Counted from the stretch's first letter, positions 51,621 to 60,178 are shown. The stretch: DNA of 64,000 bases from Streptomyces sp. SID13031 (GCF_010548305.1 NZ_JAAGLV010000002.1:186001-250000); one strand, 5' to 3'. The notes: generated by a model not told the origin, from the letters alone. Made by a program: numbers and translations.

Positions 51621-52696
51621 AGCAGCCACCACCCGACGAGAAGACTGGACAGGATCGCGACCACGAAGGTGGCCGGGGCGAAACGGATCGCGAACTTCGG
51701 CCCGAAGGTTCCGGTCTGCAGCGCGATCAGCTTCACGTCGACGATCGGCCCGACCACCATGAACGCGAGCCGCGCGGTGAGCGAGAACTGCGTCAGGCTG
51801 GCGGCGACGAACGCGTCGGCCTCGGAGCAGATGGCGAGCAGGACGGCGAGCAGGCCGAGCACTATGACGGACACCAGCAGGTTGCTCGCGACGTGGTCGA
51901 GCCACTGCCGCGGTACGACGACGTTGAGCGTGGCCGCAGCCGCCGCGCCGACGACCAGGAAGCCGCCCGCGTGCAGGAAGTCGTGCAGCATCGACGAGCG
52001 GAAGACCTCGAGCTTGGGAGTGCCGTCAGCGTGCCGGTTCTTCGGCATCTTCAGCCAGTCGCTGCCCTTGCCGGTCAGCAACCACAACCAGCCGAGAATC
52101 ATCGAGACGGCCAGCGAGGTGATCGCCCGGGCGATCACCACCTTCGGCTGCCCGGGGAACGCGACGGCTGTCGACGCCAGTACTACGGGGTTGATCGCCG
52201 GTGCGGAGAGCAGGAACGCGATCGCTGCCGCCGGGGTGACGCCACGGTTCATCAGCGCCGCCGACACGGGGACCGAGGCGCACTCGCAGCCCGGCAGGAC
52301 CACACCGGACATGCTGGCGACCGGTACAGCGAGGGCCGGGTGCTTGGGCAGCGCCTTCGCGAAGAAGGAGGCCGGGACGAACGCGGTGAGGGCGGCGGAG
52401 AGCAGTACGCCGAGGACGAGGAAGGGCATCGCCTGGACGGTGACGCCGACGAACATGGTCGCCCAGGTCCGGACGCCGTCGTCGGTGAACAGGCCGGCGA
52501 AGACCTTCCGCCCGAAGAGCGCAAGCGCGACCAGGACGACGAGGGTCAGCGTGAACGCGATCGACGGGCCGGCGGGGTCCTTGTCCTCAGGTTCTTCCTG
52601 AGGAGCTGTCGGCTCTGGGGGAGGGCCGACCGGCGCGGCGGGATCTGCCGTCGCTTCGGCGGAATCCCGCTCTTCCGTGGCTTCTGGCGTGCTCAT
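51617..52696 (-). CDS. UPF0718-family permease
   Basis: A 359-residue permease with a 35-residue Pro/Glu-rich cytoplasmic start and about eight hydrophobic helices. The family block VVLPGCECASVPVSAALMNR (about 150) has the CxCxSxP-like Cys pair; LLAICSEADAFVAAS provides a second Cys/Glu site. Distant homologues (ArsP) extrude methylated arsenicals, and some may transport metals. A Zur-like palindrome about 60 bp upstream suggests zinc control of the three-gene operon (permease, TIGR03943, NADAR). Confidence 0.83.
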   Translation of the reverse strand: MSTPEATEERDSAEATADPAAPVGPPPEPTAPQEEPEDKDPAGPSIAFTLTLVVLVALALFGRKVFAGLFTDDGVRTWATMFVGVTVQAMPFLVLGVLLSAALTAFVPASFFAKALPKHPALAVPVASMSGVVLPGCECASVPVSAALMNRGVTPAAAIAFLLSAPAINPVVLASTAVAFPGQPKVVIARAITSLAVSMILGWLWLLTGKGSDWLKMPKNRHADGTPKLEVFRSSMLHDFLHAGGFLVVGAAAAATLNVVVPRQWLDHVASNLLVSVIVLGLLAVLLAICSEADAFVAASLTQFSLTARLAFMVVGPIVDVKLIALQTGTFGPKFAIRFAPATFVVAILSSLLVGWWLL

Positions 52697-52754
52697 GGGC
52701 GGCATCCTGACACAGCGGAACGCGCTCGGACGAGCACTCAACGCGCTGGCGAAA

Positions 52755-52769
52755 TGAAAATCAGCGTCA
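52755..52769. promoter_or_regulatory. Zur-box-like site
   Basis: TGAAAATCAGCGTCA resembles half-conserved actinobacterial Zur sites (TGAAAAT-x-ATTTTCA); the left half is good, the right half only TCA. Position fits control of the permease operon. Confidence 0.35.
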
Positions 52770-52882
52770 TTCCGCCGAATAGTCGCAATAGTTCCGGCCG
52801 ACTACTTCATCGACCTGCTCGGGGACTTGCCGACGGGCTGTTCGGAGGGCTCGAGTGTGCAGAGCGTGGCAGGGTGGAGGGC

Positions 52883-54058
52883 ATGGATGCCGACGTCGTA
52901 CTGGCCGTCAACCACCTCACTTCGCGCTGGGTTCGGGAGTTGCCGCCCGGTACTACGGTCGTGTCCGGCCTCGGGGTCTGGCCGTTGCTGGCTCTCTTGT
53001 CGACGGCGGCCGATGAGCCGGGGCGTAGTGAGCTCGCGGAGGCGGCCGGGGTCGACGCCGTTGCCGGGGCTGCCAAGGCTGTCGAGTTGATGGCAGCCGT
53101 GGACAGTGCGGCTGACTTGCATGCGGCACTTGGGGTCTGGGTCCACGAGCAGCTGAAATTGAGTGAGTCGTTCGACTCCGTAGTACCGGCTGCTTTGAGC
53201 GGGACGTTGACGGGTGATTCGGCGAGTGACAAGGCGAAACTCGATGCGTGGGCCACTGAGCACACGGATGGGTTGATCCGGGAGATGCCGCTCGACGTGA
53301 CGCCGGACCTGGCCGTAGTACTGGCGTCTGCGTTGTCGCTGCGGACGACCTGGGTCGAGCCGTTCACCGAGCAGGTCAAGCGGCAGAACGACGGGCCTTG
53401 GTCGGGTGGGTCGTGGCATTGGCTGGAGCGGACGGATCGCGAGCTTGACGCTGTTCGCGTGTACGACGGGCTGACGGTGGTGACCGTTCAGGGCGATGCC
53501 GATGTCGATGTGCTGCTCGGGATCGGGGACGCTGAGGCGGCGCAGGGCGACGTACTGGCTGGATTGCTTGCCGCGTCCGTTGCTTCAGGTGGTCTGGGTG
53601 GTCTGGGCGGCCTGGAATTGGTAGATCAGGGCGAGCCTGGGCAGGAGGTGGCGCCGGGGGTGACGATCGGGAAGACCGCGTCGGCGGCGGCTGAGGTGAA
53701 GTTGTCGCTGCCGTCGTTCAGCGTCGAGGTCGAGCATGATCTGCTGGCTTCGCGGGAGGTCTTCGGGCTGTCGACGGTGACCTCGGCGCCTCGTGGGGGT
53801 GGGCATTTCAGCGCGATCAGCCCGGAACCTTTGGTGGTCGGGCAGGCTCGGCAGACCGTGCTGGCGCGTTTCTTCGCGACCGGGTTCGAGGCGGCTGCGG
53901 TAACCGCGGTCGGGTTGATGCGGGCGGCGATGGTGGTACCGAAGACGCGGCGGCTCGAGGTCTCCTTGGACCGGCCGTTCGCCTTCGTCGCCGTCCATCG
54001 GGCCAGCCGGCTGCCGGTGGTGGCGGGCTGGATCGCTGAGCCCACCGAGCCTGCTTAG
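52883..54058 (+). CDS. Serpin-like protein
   Basis: A 391-residue protein with serpin organisation: an N-terminal helix-A/B region (NHLTSRWVRELPPGTTVVSG), the ALSLRTTWVEPF segment matching strand 3A (usually N-A-x-Y-F-x-W), and the C-terminal signature RPFAFVAVHRASRLPVVAGW. There is no signal peptide, so it would act inside the cell, which is unusual for a protease inhibitor. The reactive-centre hinge is not the inhibitory consensus (GFEAAAVTAVG is close to E-E-G-T-E-A-x-A), so inhibitory activity is uncertain. GGTGGAGG precedes ATG. Confidence 0.8.
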   Translation: MDADVVLAVNHLTSRWVRELPPGTTVVSGLGVWPLLALLSTAADEPGRSELAEAAGVDAVAGAAKAVELMAAVDSAADLHAALGVWVHEQLKLSESFDSVVPAALSGTLTGDSASDKAKLDAWATEHTDGLIREMPLDVTPDLAVVLASALSLRTTWVEPFTEQVKRQNDGPWSGGSWHWLERTDRELDAVRVYDGLTVVTVQGDADVDVLLGIGDAEAAQGDVLAGLLAASVASGGLGGLGGLELVDQGEPGQEVAPGVTIGKTASAAAEVKLSLPSFSVEVEHDLLASREVFGLSTVTSAPRGGGHFSAISPEPLVVGQARQTVLARFFATGFEAAAVTAVGLMRAAMVVPKTRRLEVSLDRPFAFVAVHRASRLPVVAGWIAEPTEPA

Positions 54059-54594
54059 AGCGCGAAGAGCTTGTTGAGTAGGGCTGAGGCTTCGTCGACT
54101 CCTGCTTGATCGCCGGTCAGCAGGAGGTCGAACAGCAGTCCACGGGAAGCAGCGAGGCCGAGCCGGGCGTACGCCGGTGCCTGGTCTGCTGGGATGCCGG
54201 CGCGGATGCAGAGGTCGATCAGCGGGGGCAGCCAGACGTTGATCAGGTCAGCTTTGAGGGCCTCGGTGTGGGGCAGGTCCTGCATGGCGTGCGCGGACAG
54301 CTCGAAGAAGAGTGGACCGTAGATCAGCGCGGCCTCGGTGACTTGGCGCCAGAACTGCTCGGATTGTTCGGCGATCGGCAGGTCTTCGTCGCCGAGGGAG
54401 GCGAGCAGGTCGCGTTGCTGGGCCTCGACCGTGCGGACGACTTCGGCGAGCAGGCCCTCACGGGAGCCGAAGTGGTAGATCAGCATCCGGTGGCTGGTAC
54501 CGATGCTGGTCGCGATCGAGCGCAGGCTGGCGTCGCCGATACCGTTCTTCGCGAAGTGCTCGACGGCGTCGGTGAGCAGTGACTCGCGGCTCAC
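54055..54594 (-). CDS. TetR-family transcriptional regulator
   Basis: A 179-residue repressor: FAKNGIGDASLRSIATSIGT followed by SHRMLIYHFGSREGLLAEVV is the helix-turn-helix (about 12-52), and the rest is a helical ligand domain. GTG 54594 overlaps the stop of the SRPBCC gene, so both are transcribed from the promoter carrying a 20-bp palindrome. Overlaps the end of the convergent serpin gene by 4 bp. Confidence 0.88.
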   Translation of the reverse strand: MSRESLLTDAVEHFAKNGIGDASLRSIATSIGTSHRMLIYHFGSREGLLAEVVRTVEAQQRDLLASLGDEDLPIAEQSEQFWRQVTEAALIYGPLFFELSAHAMQDLPHTEALKADLINVWLPPLIDLCIRAGIPADQAPAYARLGLAASRGLLFDLLLTGDQAGVDEASALLNKLFAL

Positions 54595-55010
54595 GCCTGC
54601 TCGCTGACCTTCTTCAGGCTCTCGCCCTCGAGCGCGATGTACTCCCTGGTCAGCTTGGCCATCAACTTGCCGAACACCCAGCCGAGCGGTCCCTGCTGGA
54701 TGATCGTCGCGGTCACGACGGTGCCCTCTGGGGTGGTGGCGACCCGGTGGCCACCGGTGGTCTTGATGCCCGGCGCCTTCGAGACCCATTCGAAGTACTC
54801 GCCCTCGATCAGCTCGGTCACCTCCCAGACGGCAACCGGGAGCTTGGGCTGACTGACGCGGGTCCGGGCGCCGACGTGGATCCGGCCCTCGTCGAGCCGC
54901 TCGACTTCCGAGATGGTGGGCGTCCACTCGGGCCAGTGGGCGACGTCGCTGAAGATCGCCCAGACGCGGTCGGCCGGGGCCTGGACGGTGACGGAGTGAT
55001 CGAAGCGCAT
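54591..55010 (-). CDS. SRPBCC-family (polyketide cyclase-like) protein
   Basis: A 139-residue START/Bet v1-like fold: MRFDHSVTVQAPADRVWAIF, DVAHWPEWTPTISEVERLD and VTELIEGEYFEWVSKAPGIK are standard SRPBCC segments forming a hydrophobic ligand cavity. It probably binds a lipid or aromatic compound and may present or modify the inducer sensed by the co-transcribed TetR. The start codon lies inside the operator. Confidence 0.85.
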   Translation of the reverse strand: MRFDHSVTVQAPADRVWAIFSDVAHWPEWTPTISEVERLDEGRIHVGARTRVSQPKLPVAVWEVTELIEGEYFEWVSKAPGIKTTGGHRVATTPEGTVVTATIIQQGPLGWVFGKLMAKLTREYIALEGESLKKVSEQA

Positions 55011-55027
55011 GTACCAAATGGTACATG
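55008..55027. promoter_or_regulatory. TetR operator over the SRPBCC start codon
   Basis: CATGTACCA-AA-TGGTACATG, a 20-bp palindrome perfect except for its central AA. The left end contains the SRPBCC start codon on the minus strand, so binding would block initiation or early elongation. Confidence 0.7.
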
Positions 55028-55150
55028 GATCTGCGCCACACACCAACGCCGCTACCGGGCGTGCTCGGGGTCGGCCGCTGAGCGTAAGAAGGGGGTCAGA
55101 ACCCTGGTTGGTGAGTGCTGGCGGTCCGGGCGCCGGGTAGGGTCTGGCCC

Positions 55151-55336
55151 ATGTCTGACCACACCCCCACGGAAAACGAGCAGGACCCGGGCGCGAGCAC
55201 TCAGATGTTCCGCGCCTTCGTCAACGAGGCCGAGACCGAGCCGGCCCAGGCCCCGAAGGTGAACGGCCGCACGCTGGCAATCGCCGGCGTCGTCGTCGTG
55301 GTGCTCGCGATCGTCGCCGCGTTCCTCGTCCTCTGA
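55151..55336 (+). CDS. Small single-pass membrane protein
   Basis: A 61-residue protein: acidic, disordered N-terminus (SDHTPTENEQDPGAST), then one C-terminal helix (about 41-61; AIAGVVVVVLAIVAAFLVL), hence a tail-anchored topology. A -10-like TAGGGT ends 7 nt before ATG, so it is probably leaderless. No known family; ends 15 bp before the PhzF gene. Confidence 0.6.
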   Translation: MSDHTPTENEQDPGASTQMFRAFVNEAETEPAQAPKVNGRTLAIAGVVVVVLAIVAAFLVL

Positions 55337-55351
55337 CTCCTTGATTTTGAG

Positions 55352-56149
55352 GTGACCACCGTCGACGTCCACGTCGTACGGGTCTTCAGCGACCCCTCTG
55401 GCGCCTACGGCAACCCACTAGCCATTGTCGACGGCACCCAGGTTCCGCCCGAATCCCGGCAAACGCTGGCAGCGTCCCTCGGCTACAGCGAAACCGTCTT
55501 CATCGACGACCCCACCGCGGGCGTCCTGCAGATCTTCACCCCACTGGCCGAAATGCCCTTCGCCGGCCACCCCACCGTCGGCGCGGCCTGGTGGCTCCAC
55601 TCCCAGGGCTACGAAACCCCTGTACTCCGCGTGCCGGCCGGCGAAATCCCGGTGACCCGCGATGGCGACCTGACGTCGGTCCAAGCCCACTCCACCTGGG
55701 GCAGCACCTTCTCCTGGCACCAACTGGACTCTGCAGTTCAGGTCCTGGCCGCCAACCCCGCGTCGTACACAGCCGGCCACACCTACCTCTGGTCCTGGCT
55801 GGACGAGCCCGCAGGCACCATCCGCTCTCGGATGTTCGCTCCTGTCATGGGTGTCCCAGAAGACGAAGCCACCGGCTCAGCCGCCACCCAACTAACCGCC
55901 CGCCTAGGCCGCAACCTCCACATAATCCAAGGCACCGGCTCCCACCTCCACACCACCCTCCTGCCAGACAGCTGGACAACAGTCGGCGGCCGGGTAGTGG
56001 CCGAGCCATCCCGAGTTGTTGACCTACCGCCAACCCACCTGCTGGGCCCCGCGACCCAATGGCTCACCGAAAACCGCGAGCTCCTCGCCGCCCGCGGAGT
56101 ACAACTCGAACTCTCCAGCGGCGCCCACGTGTTAAGGCCACCTTCATGA
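55352..56149 (+). CDS. PhzF-family isomerase/epimerase
   Basis: A 265-residue diaminopimelate-epimerase-fold protein. VVRVFSDPSGAYGNPLAIVD at the start, GYSETVFID with the catalytic-region Glu (about 45-53), FTPLAEMPFAGHPTVGAAWW and PVMGVPEDEATGSAATQLTA are the PhzF signatures. PhzF isomerises a phenazine precursor, but most members lie outside phenazine clusters and have unknown substrates, as here. GTG follows TTTTGAG. Codon use is typical of the region. Confidence 0.87.
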   Translation: MTTVDVHVVRVFSDPSGAYGNPLAIVDGTQVPPESRQTLAASLGYSETVFIDDPTAGVLQIFTPLAEMPFAGHPTVGAAWWLHSQGYETPVLRVPAGEIPVTRDGDLTSVQAHSTWGSTFSWHQLDSAVQVLAANPASYTAGHTYLWSWLDEPAGTIRSRMFAPVMGVPEDEATGSAATQLTARLGRNLHIIQGTGSHLHTTLLPDSWTTVGGRVVAEPSRVVDLPPTHLLGPATQWLTENRELLAARGVQLELSSGAHVLRPPS

Positions 56150-56162
56150 ACCGACCCATCCC

Positions 56163-56324
56163 CTGTCATTCGAATCGCTCCGAGTAACTGCGGATCCCCT
56201 GCCGGCCATCGATCTGCGTCGGCTGCCTTCGCTCACCACCCTCTCGGCCGACTGGCCGCAGGTCCGCGCCACCATGAGCCACAGCGCCTTCCTCAAGCGC
56301 CTGCACCTCGGCCGGTGCTCCTAA
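56163..56324 (+). pseudogene. Fragment resembling a leucine-rich-repeat protein
   Basis: A frame without a start codon, open from 56136, reads SFESLRVTADPLPAIDLRRL then PSLTTLSADWPQV and ends at TAA; its spacing of Leu residues suggests LRR units. It is followed by a GTTGC-N5-GCAAC palindrome (56333-56347). Only a remnant, and the assignment is weak. Confidence 0.3.
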
Positions 56325-56649
56325 CCGAACCTGTTGCCGCTAGCAACCTCGCTCCAGACCCACCCGTACTCCCGGATCGCGACAACAGGCGGTATGCCGA
56401 GCTCCTGCGTGTAGTCGGACCGCTGGCGTGACAGTTGTGGCCTGCGACGTGCGAGGTCCCGGTAACCCTCGGCCGAACTGCGAGGAGCCGTTGAGGACTA
56501 CCCCGTCCTTGGTCCCGGCTTGCGAGCGCCGGCCTCGCACAGCTGTGGCGAGATTACAAGCGATTGTTTGCCACATTGCCACTTGTTGCAGTTTCGTTGA
56601 CGCGCTGCGGTGGAGCGGTCACTGTTGGTTCGCCATCTGGGGGACTGGC
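56325..56649. other. No recognisable gene upstream of the RHS fragment
   Basis: Both strands were read. Open frames exist but none has codon bias or motifs I recognise. The RHS frame is open back to 56428, but residues before about 56650 do not look like RHS repeats, so the natural N-terminal part of the RHS gene appears to have been deleted here. Confidence 0.5.
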
Positions 56650-59134
56650 GTGACGACCTCTACCTACGACATCGCGGACCGACTGGTCTCGACGACCGAT
56701 TCAGCACAGAACACTCTGGTCAACACCTACGACGCGCTGGACCGGAAGACCGGGCTCTACAAGGGTTCGGTGGCCGACGCCAACCTGTTGTCCGACTGGA
56801 CCTATGACAAGCCCGGCTTGCTTGGCCAGTCGTACTCCTCGGCCAGTTATACGGCCGGTAAGAGCGGACCGGCATACCGGCAGTTGATCGTGTCGCGGAA
56901 CGTGCTCTACAAGCCGACGCAGGTGGTCACGGACATTCCTGAGGCCGAGGGCGTCGAACTCGATGGCAGCTACTCCACGCTGTACAACTACAAGCCGGAC
57001 GAGAAGACGCTGAGCAGTACGTCGTTCTCGCCGGGAGGTGGTCTGGGCGCGGACAACGTCATGTACGACTACACCGCGTCCGGGCTGCTGTACCGGATGT
57101 ACAGCAGCCGTGGCACGTACGTGAACAAGGCGATGTACACCCAACTGGGCGAGCCTTCGGAGTACGACCTCGGCCCTGACCTGAGTATGGCGCTGACGTA
57201 CGACTACGAAAGCGACACGCGTCGCCTCGCCCGCAGCAGCGGTGGGGGATCGACGATTTTCGCGGATCACAAGTACGGCTACGACTCTGCTGGAAACATC
57301 CTCAAGGACGAGGATCTGGTCCGGGGTGGGGATACACAGTGCTTCGACTACGACGGTCACCAGCGACTGACTGAGGCCTGGACACCGGCCAGCGCAGACT
57401 GTTCTCCCTCGCCGAGCGTTGGCGCTCTTGGTGGAGCCGCGCCGTACTGGCAGTCGTGGACGTACACGACCACGGGTCTGCGCAACACCCAGGTGGATCA
57501 CTCGGTGGCGGGGAATCTCACCAGCACTTACGCCTACAACACGGCGCAGCCCCACACACTGGCGAAGGTGACGCAGACCGGCGCCGGGGCTGGCCCGGTG
57601 AAGAACCTCACATACGACTCCAAGGGCAACACGACGAGCCGGCCGGACCCCTCGACTGGTGCGCAGACGTTGACCTGGAGTCCGCAGGGCAAGCTCACCA
57701 AGCTGTCTGGTGCCGTCGGGGACACCGAGTACGTGTACGACGCCGAGGGGTCTTTGCTGGTTCGGCGGAGTCCGACTGAGACGACCCTGTTCCTCGGTGA
57801 GCTCGAACTGACCTTGAACAAGGCGACTCACAAGGTCCTCGGCAAGCGCCAATACTCCTTCGGTGGCCAGCCGATCGCGGTCCGCTCGAACGACGGCGGT
57901 ACCGAGTCGGTCTTGTCCTGGCTGGTGAACGACTATCACCAGACGACCCACGTGGCCGTGGAGCAAGGCACCTTGACGGCCAGCATCCGATACGCCAAAC
58001 CCTTCGGTGAAGCCCGGGGTACTCCACCGACCAGTTGGCCTGACAACCATGGCTTCCTGGGCAAACCAGAAGACAAAACTACGGGCCTCACCTCCATCGG
58101 CGCCCGTGAGTACGACCCCACCATCGGCCGCTTCATCAGCGTCGACCCGCTCCTCGACGCCAACGACCCACAACAAATGCTCGGCTACACCTACGCCAAC
58201 GACAACCCAGTCACCGGCTCCGACCCCACCGGCATGATCAGCGAATGCCTGTCCTGCGGCGGCGGCAAGGCCGGCGGCCCCGACTACACCCCGCCCGGCC
58301 CCGACAAGCCCGAAAAGGAAACCTCCACCGGCAACGGTCAGAACCCTGGGAACGACGGCGGCTCCAACAACAACAACGACGACGACCACAAGGGCGACGA
58401 CAGCAACAAGGGCCACGGCATCGGCGGGGTGGTTCAAAAAGCGCGTCAACGAAGTCAAGGACAAGGTCGACGAGGCCCACCAGTGGGCGGAGGACCATGC
58501 CTCGACCATCGGTACTGTAGTTGCGATAGGCGTCGGTGTTGTAGCGACAGCCGCGTTCTGTGGAGTCACCGCAGGGATTGGCTGCCTCATAGTCGCGGGG
58601 GCGATATCGGGAGCAGCTGGCGCCGGCCTCGGGTATGGCGCCCGAGTCGGACTTGATGAACAAGAGACGTTCAGTACTGCGAGCTTGGCCAAGGAGACCT
58701 TCGAAGGTGGCGCCTTCGGTGCCATTGGGGGTGGTCTCGGTGGTGTTGCTGGCCAGGTGGGGAAAGTCCTGGTGGCAAAGGCGGTGAAGAGCGCGGCTTC
58801 TTCGAGAGTCGCCGGAAGCATTGCCAACCGAGCCTTCAGGCCGAAGCCGAATGCTGTAGTCCGTGATCTGGAGGACATGCCTCTGGCGGAGCCGGGTCTT
58901 GTTCAACGGCCGGACATCGGTTCGCTTGACGATCATGAGTTGATGGAGTCGGTTTTCAAGCCCCGTCTGCGAGAAGGGTCAAAGAAACGCGAATATATGG
59001 CCACCTACCCCAACGATACTCTCGCAAATGGCCACCATCGACGGCTCGCTCTATTGGAGGCTGCGAGGAGTACGAACAGTTCGATTACCTTGGATGATAG
59101 GATATTTATCCTGGGATTCAAGAGTGCTAACTAA
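56650..59134 (+). pseudogene. RHS-repeat polymorphic toxin, 5'-truncated and frameshifted
   Basis: The frame from 56650 shows YD-repeat segments (TTSTYDIADRLVSTTDSAQN, YDSAGNILKDED, LTYDSKGNTTSRPD) and the RHS core ending in IGAREYDPTIGRFISVDPLL and YTYANDNPVTGSDPTGM (about 58105-58236). The variable C-terminal region follows: an Asn/Asp linker, then WFKKRVNEVKDKVDEAHQWA, a Gly-zipper membrane stretch and a terminal domain with KREYMATYPNDTLANGHHRR. The first part is in one frame to the G4 run at 58426-58429 and the rest is one frame over; removing one G joins them. The large N-terminal repeat shell and any secretion signal are missing. The stop overlaps the candidate immunity ATG. Confidence 0.8.
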
Positions 59135-59574
59135 TGGTAGAACGGCTGAAAATCTTGCGGAACTCACATTCACCTGGCATTCGTTTGGGCAAACGGCTTC
59201 AACGGCGGCTCAATCGCCGAACCTGGATTCAGGTCAAAGAGGTACCGCGAGAAGCGCTCGGCGGTTTGATGGTCAGCGACGGCCGCCGGCGAGTTGGAGC
59301 GGATGGGCGGCCCGCATGGGTCGCTGCGAATGTGGACCAGATCGAGCGGGTTGTACTGTTTCCAGAACATTTGGGTCCTGACGGGTCGGTCCGCTGTCAC
59401 GTGAACATACTCATGACTGATGGATCGAGTTGGCTACTCCCGCTCGATCTGAAAATCGCAGATTATAGCCAGTTGGCGAATCTGTCCCGGAGGAAATGCA
59501 TGACCTTGCTGCGGGATATGCTCCTCCGCTCTCCTGTGTTGTCGCCCGATGTGGAGGGTATCGAAAGCCGATAG
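59134..59574 (+). CDS. Candidate immunity protein of the RHS toxin
   Basis: A 146-residue soluble protein with no signal peptide and no family I recognise. Its ATG overlaps the TAA of the RHS C-terminal frame (TAATG), the classic position and spacing of a cognate immunity gene. Basic N-terminal third (LGKRLQRRLNRRTW), then a beta-rich middle (RVVLFPEHLGPDGSVRCHVN) and a helical C-terminus. Base composition is lower in GC than the flanking genes, consistent with horizontal acquisition. The immunity function is inference from position only. Confidence 0.6.
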   Translation: MVERLKILRNSHSPGIRLGKRLQRRLNRRTWIQVKEVPREALGGLMVSDGRRRVGADGRPAWVAANVDQIERVVLFPEHLGPDGSVRCHVNILMTDGSSWLLPLDLKIADYSQLANLSRRKCMTLLRDMLLRSPVLSPDVEGIESR

Positions 59575-59801
59575 GCGCTGCTACCGGAGCGGCATCTGAG
59601 ATCGGTGGAGCTGCCGGCGGCCTCGCCAGTGCAGCAACGGGTGCGGTGGGAGGCGCGGTAGGCGGCAACTGGATTGGTGATCATATGGATCCTTCGCGCA
59701 TTGCCAATGGGGCACCGCAGGTGCTGTACCCCCACTGTCAATCCTGTAGCAATTCCCAGGGTCTCTGGATCATCAACCTCATGCGGAAGGGGCTGCTATG
59801 A
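59575..59801 (+). pseudogene. Orphan C-terminal fragment of a second RHS-like toxin
   Basis: The frame open across this interval reads SEIGGAAGGLASAATGAVGG followed by AVGGNWIGDH, a Gly-zipper like the pre-toxin region of RHS proteins, then ANGAPQVLYPHCQSCSNSQG and a short tail to TGA 59799-59801. It has no own start or YD repeats (the frame extends back into the immunity gene to ATG 59496). This is the usual form of a displaced, silent RHS tip; the last 30 residues are too short for a complete catalytic domain. Confidence 0.45.
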
Positions 59802-60178
59802 CCGTGCTGGCCGAATTGACTGCTGACTTCCCGTGGGGGGTCCTGCTGGTTACCGATGCCGAGTCGTCTGAGCAGATTCCGGAGTGGTCATCGCCCCGGG
59901 AACAGGTTGCCAGTGCCTTGACAGCCTTGGTTGTCCGTGTCCGTCACGCAGACGAAGGGCCGGTGACGGTCCGAGTACTGAACGGCTCAGAGGAAGCTCG
60001 TGGCGTGCGGATCTACGAGGGTTCACTTTCAGTGCCCTCTGGTCTCCTCCGGGTCTCTGACGCGGTAGGGAGCGAGGCAGTCGAAGTTTCTTTGGCCGCA
60101 GGCTTGAGTCGATTGACGATCCACGCCGACGAACCGTCCGAAGCAACCTTTATCGAGGTGGTACTAGGAGGATCTTGA
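59798..60178 (+). CDS. Hypothetical protein, possible second immunity partner
   Basis: A 126-residue acidic protein (LTADFPWGVLLVTDAESSEQ start; RVLNGSEEARGVRIYEGSLS in the middle) that looks beta-rich and soluble. The ATG overlaps the stop of the orphan RHS tip (ATGA), the same arrangement as the first toxin/immunity pair. I know no family for it. An immunity function is inferred from the overlap only. Confidence 0.55.
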   Translation: MTVLAELTADFPWGVLLVTDAESSEQIPEWSSPREQVASALTALVVRVRHADEGPVTVRVLNGSEEARGVRIYEGSLSVPSGLLRVSDAVGSEAVEVSLAAGLSRLTIHADEPSEATFIEVVLGGS

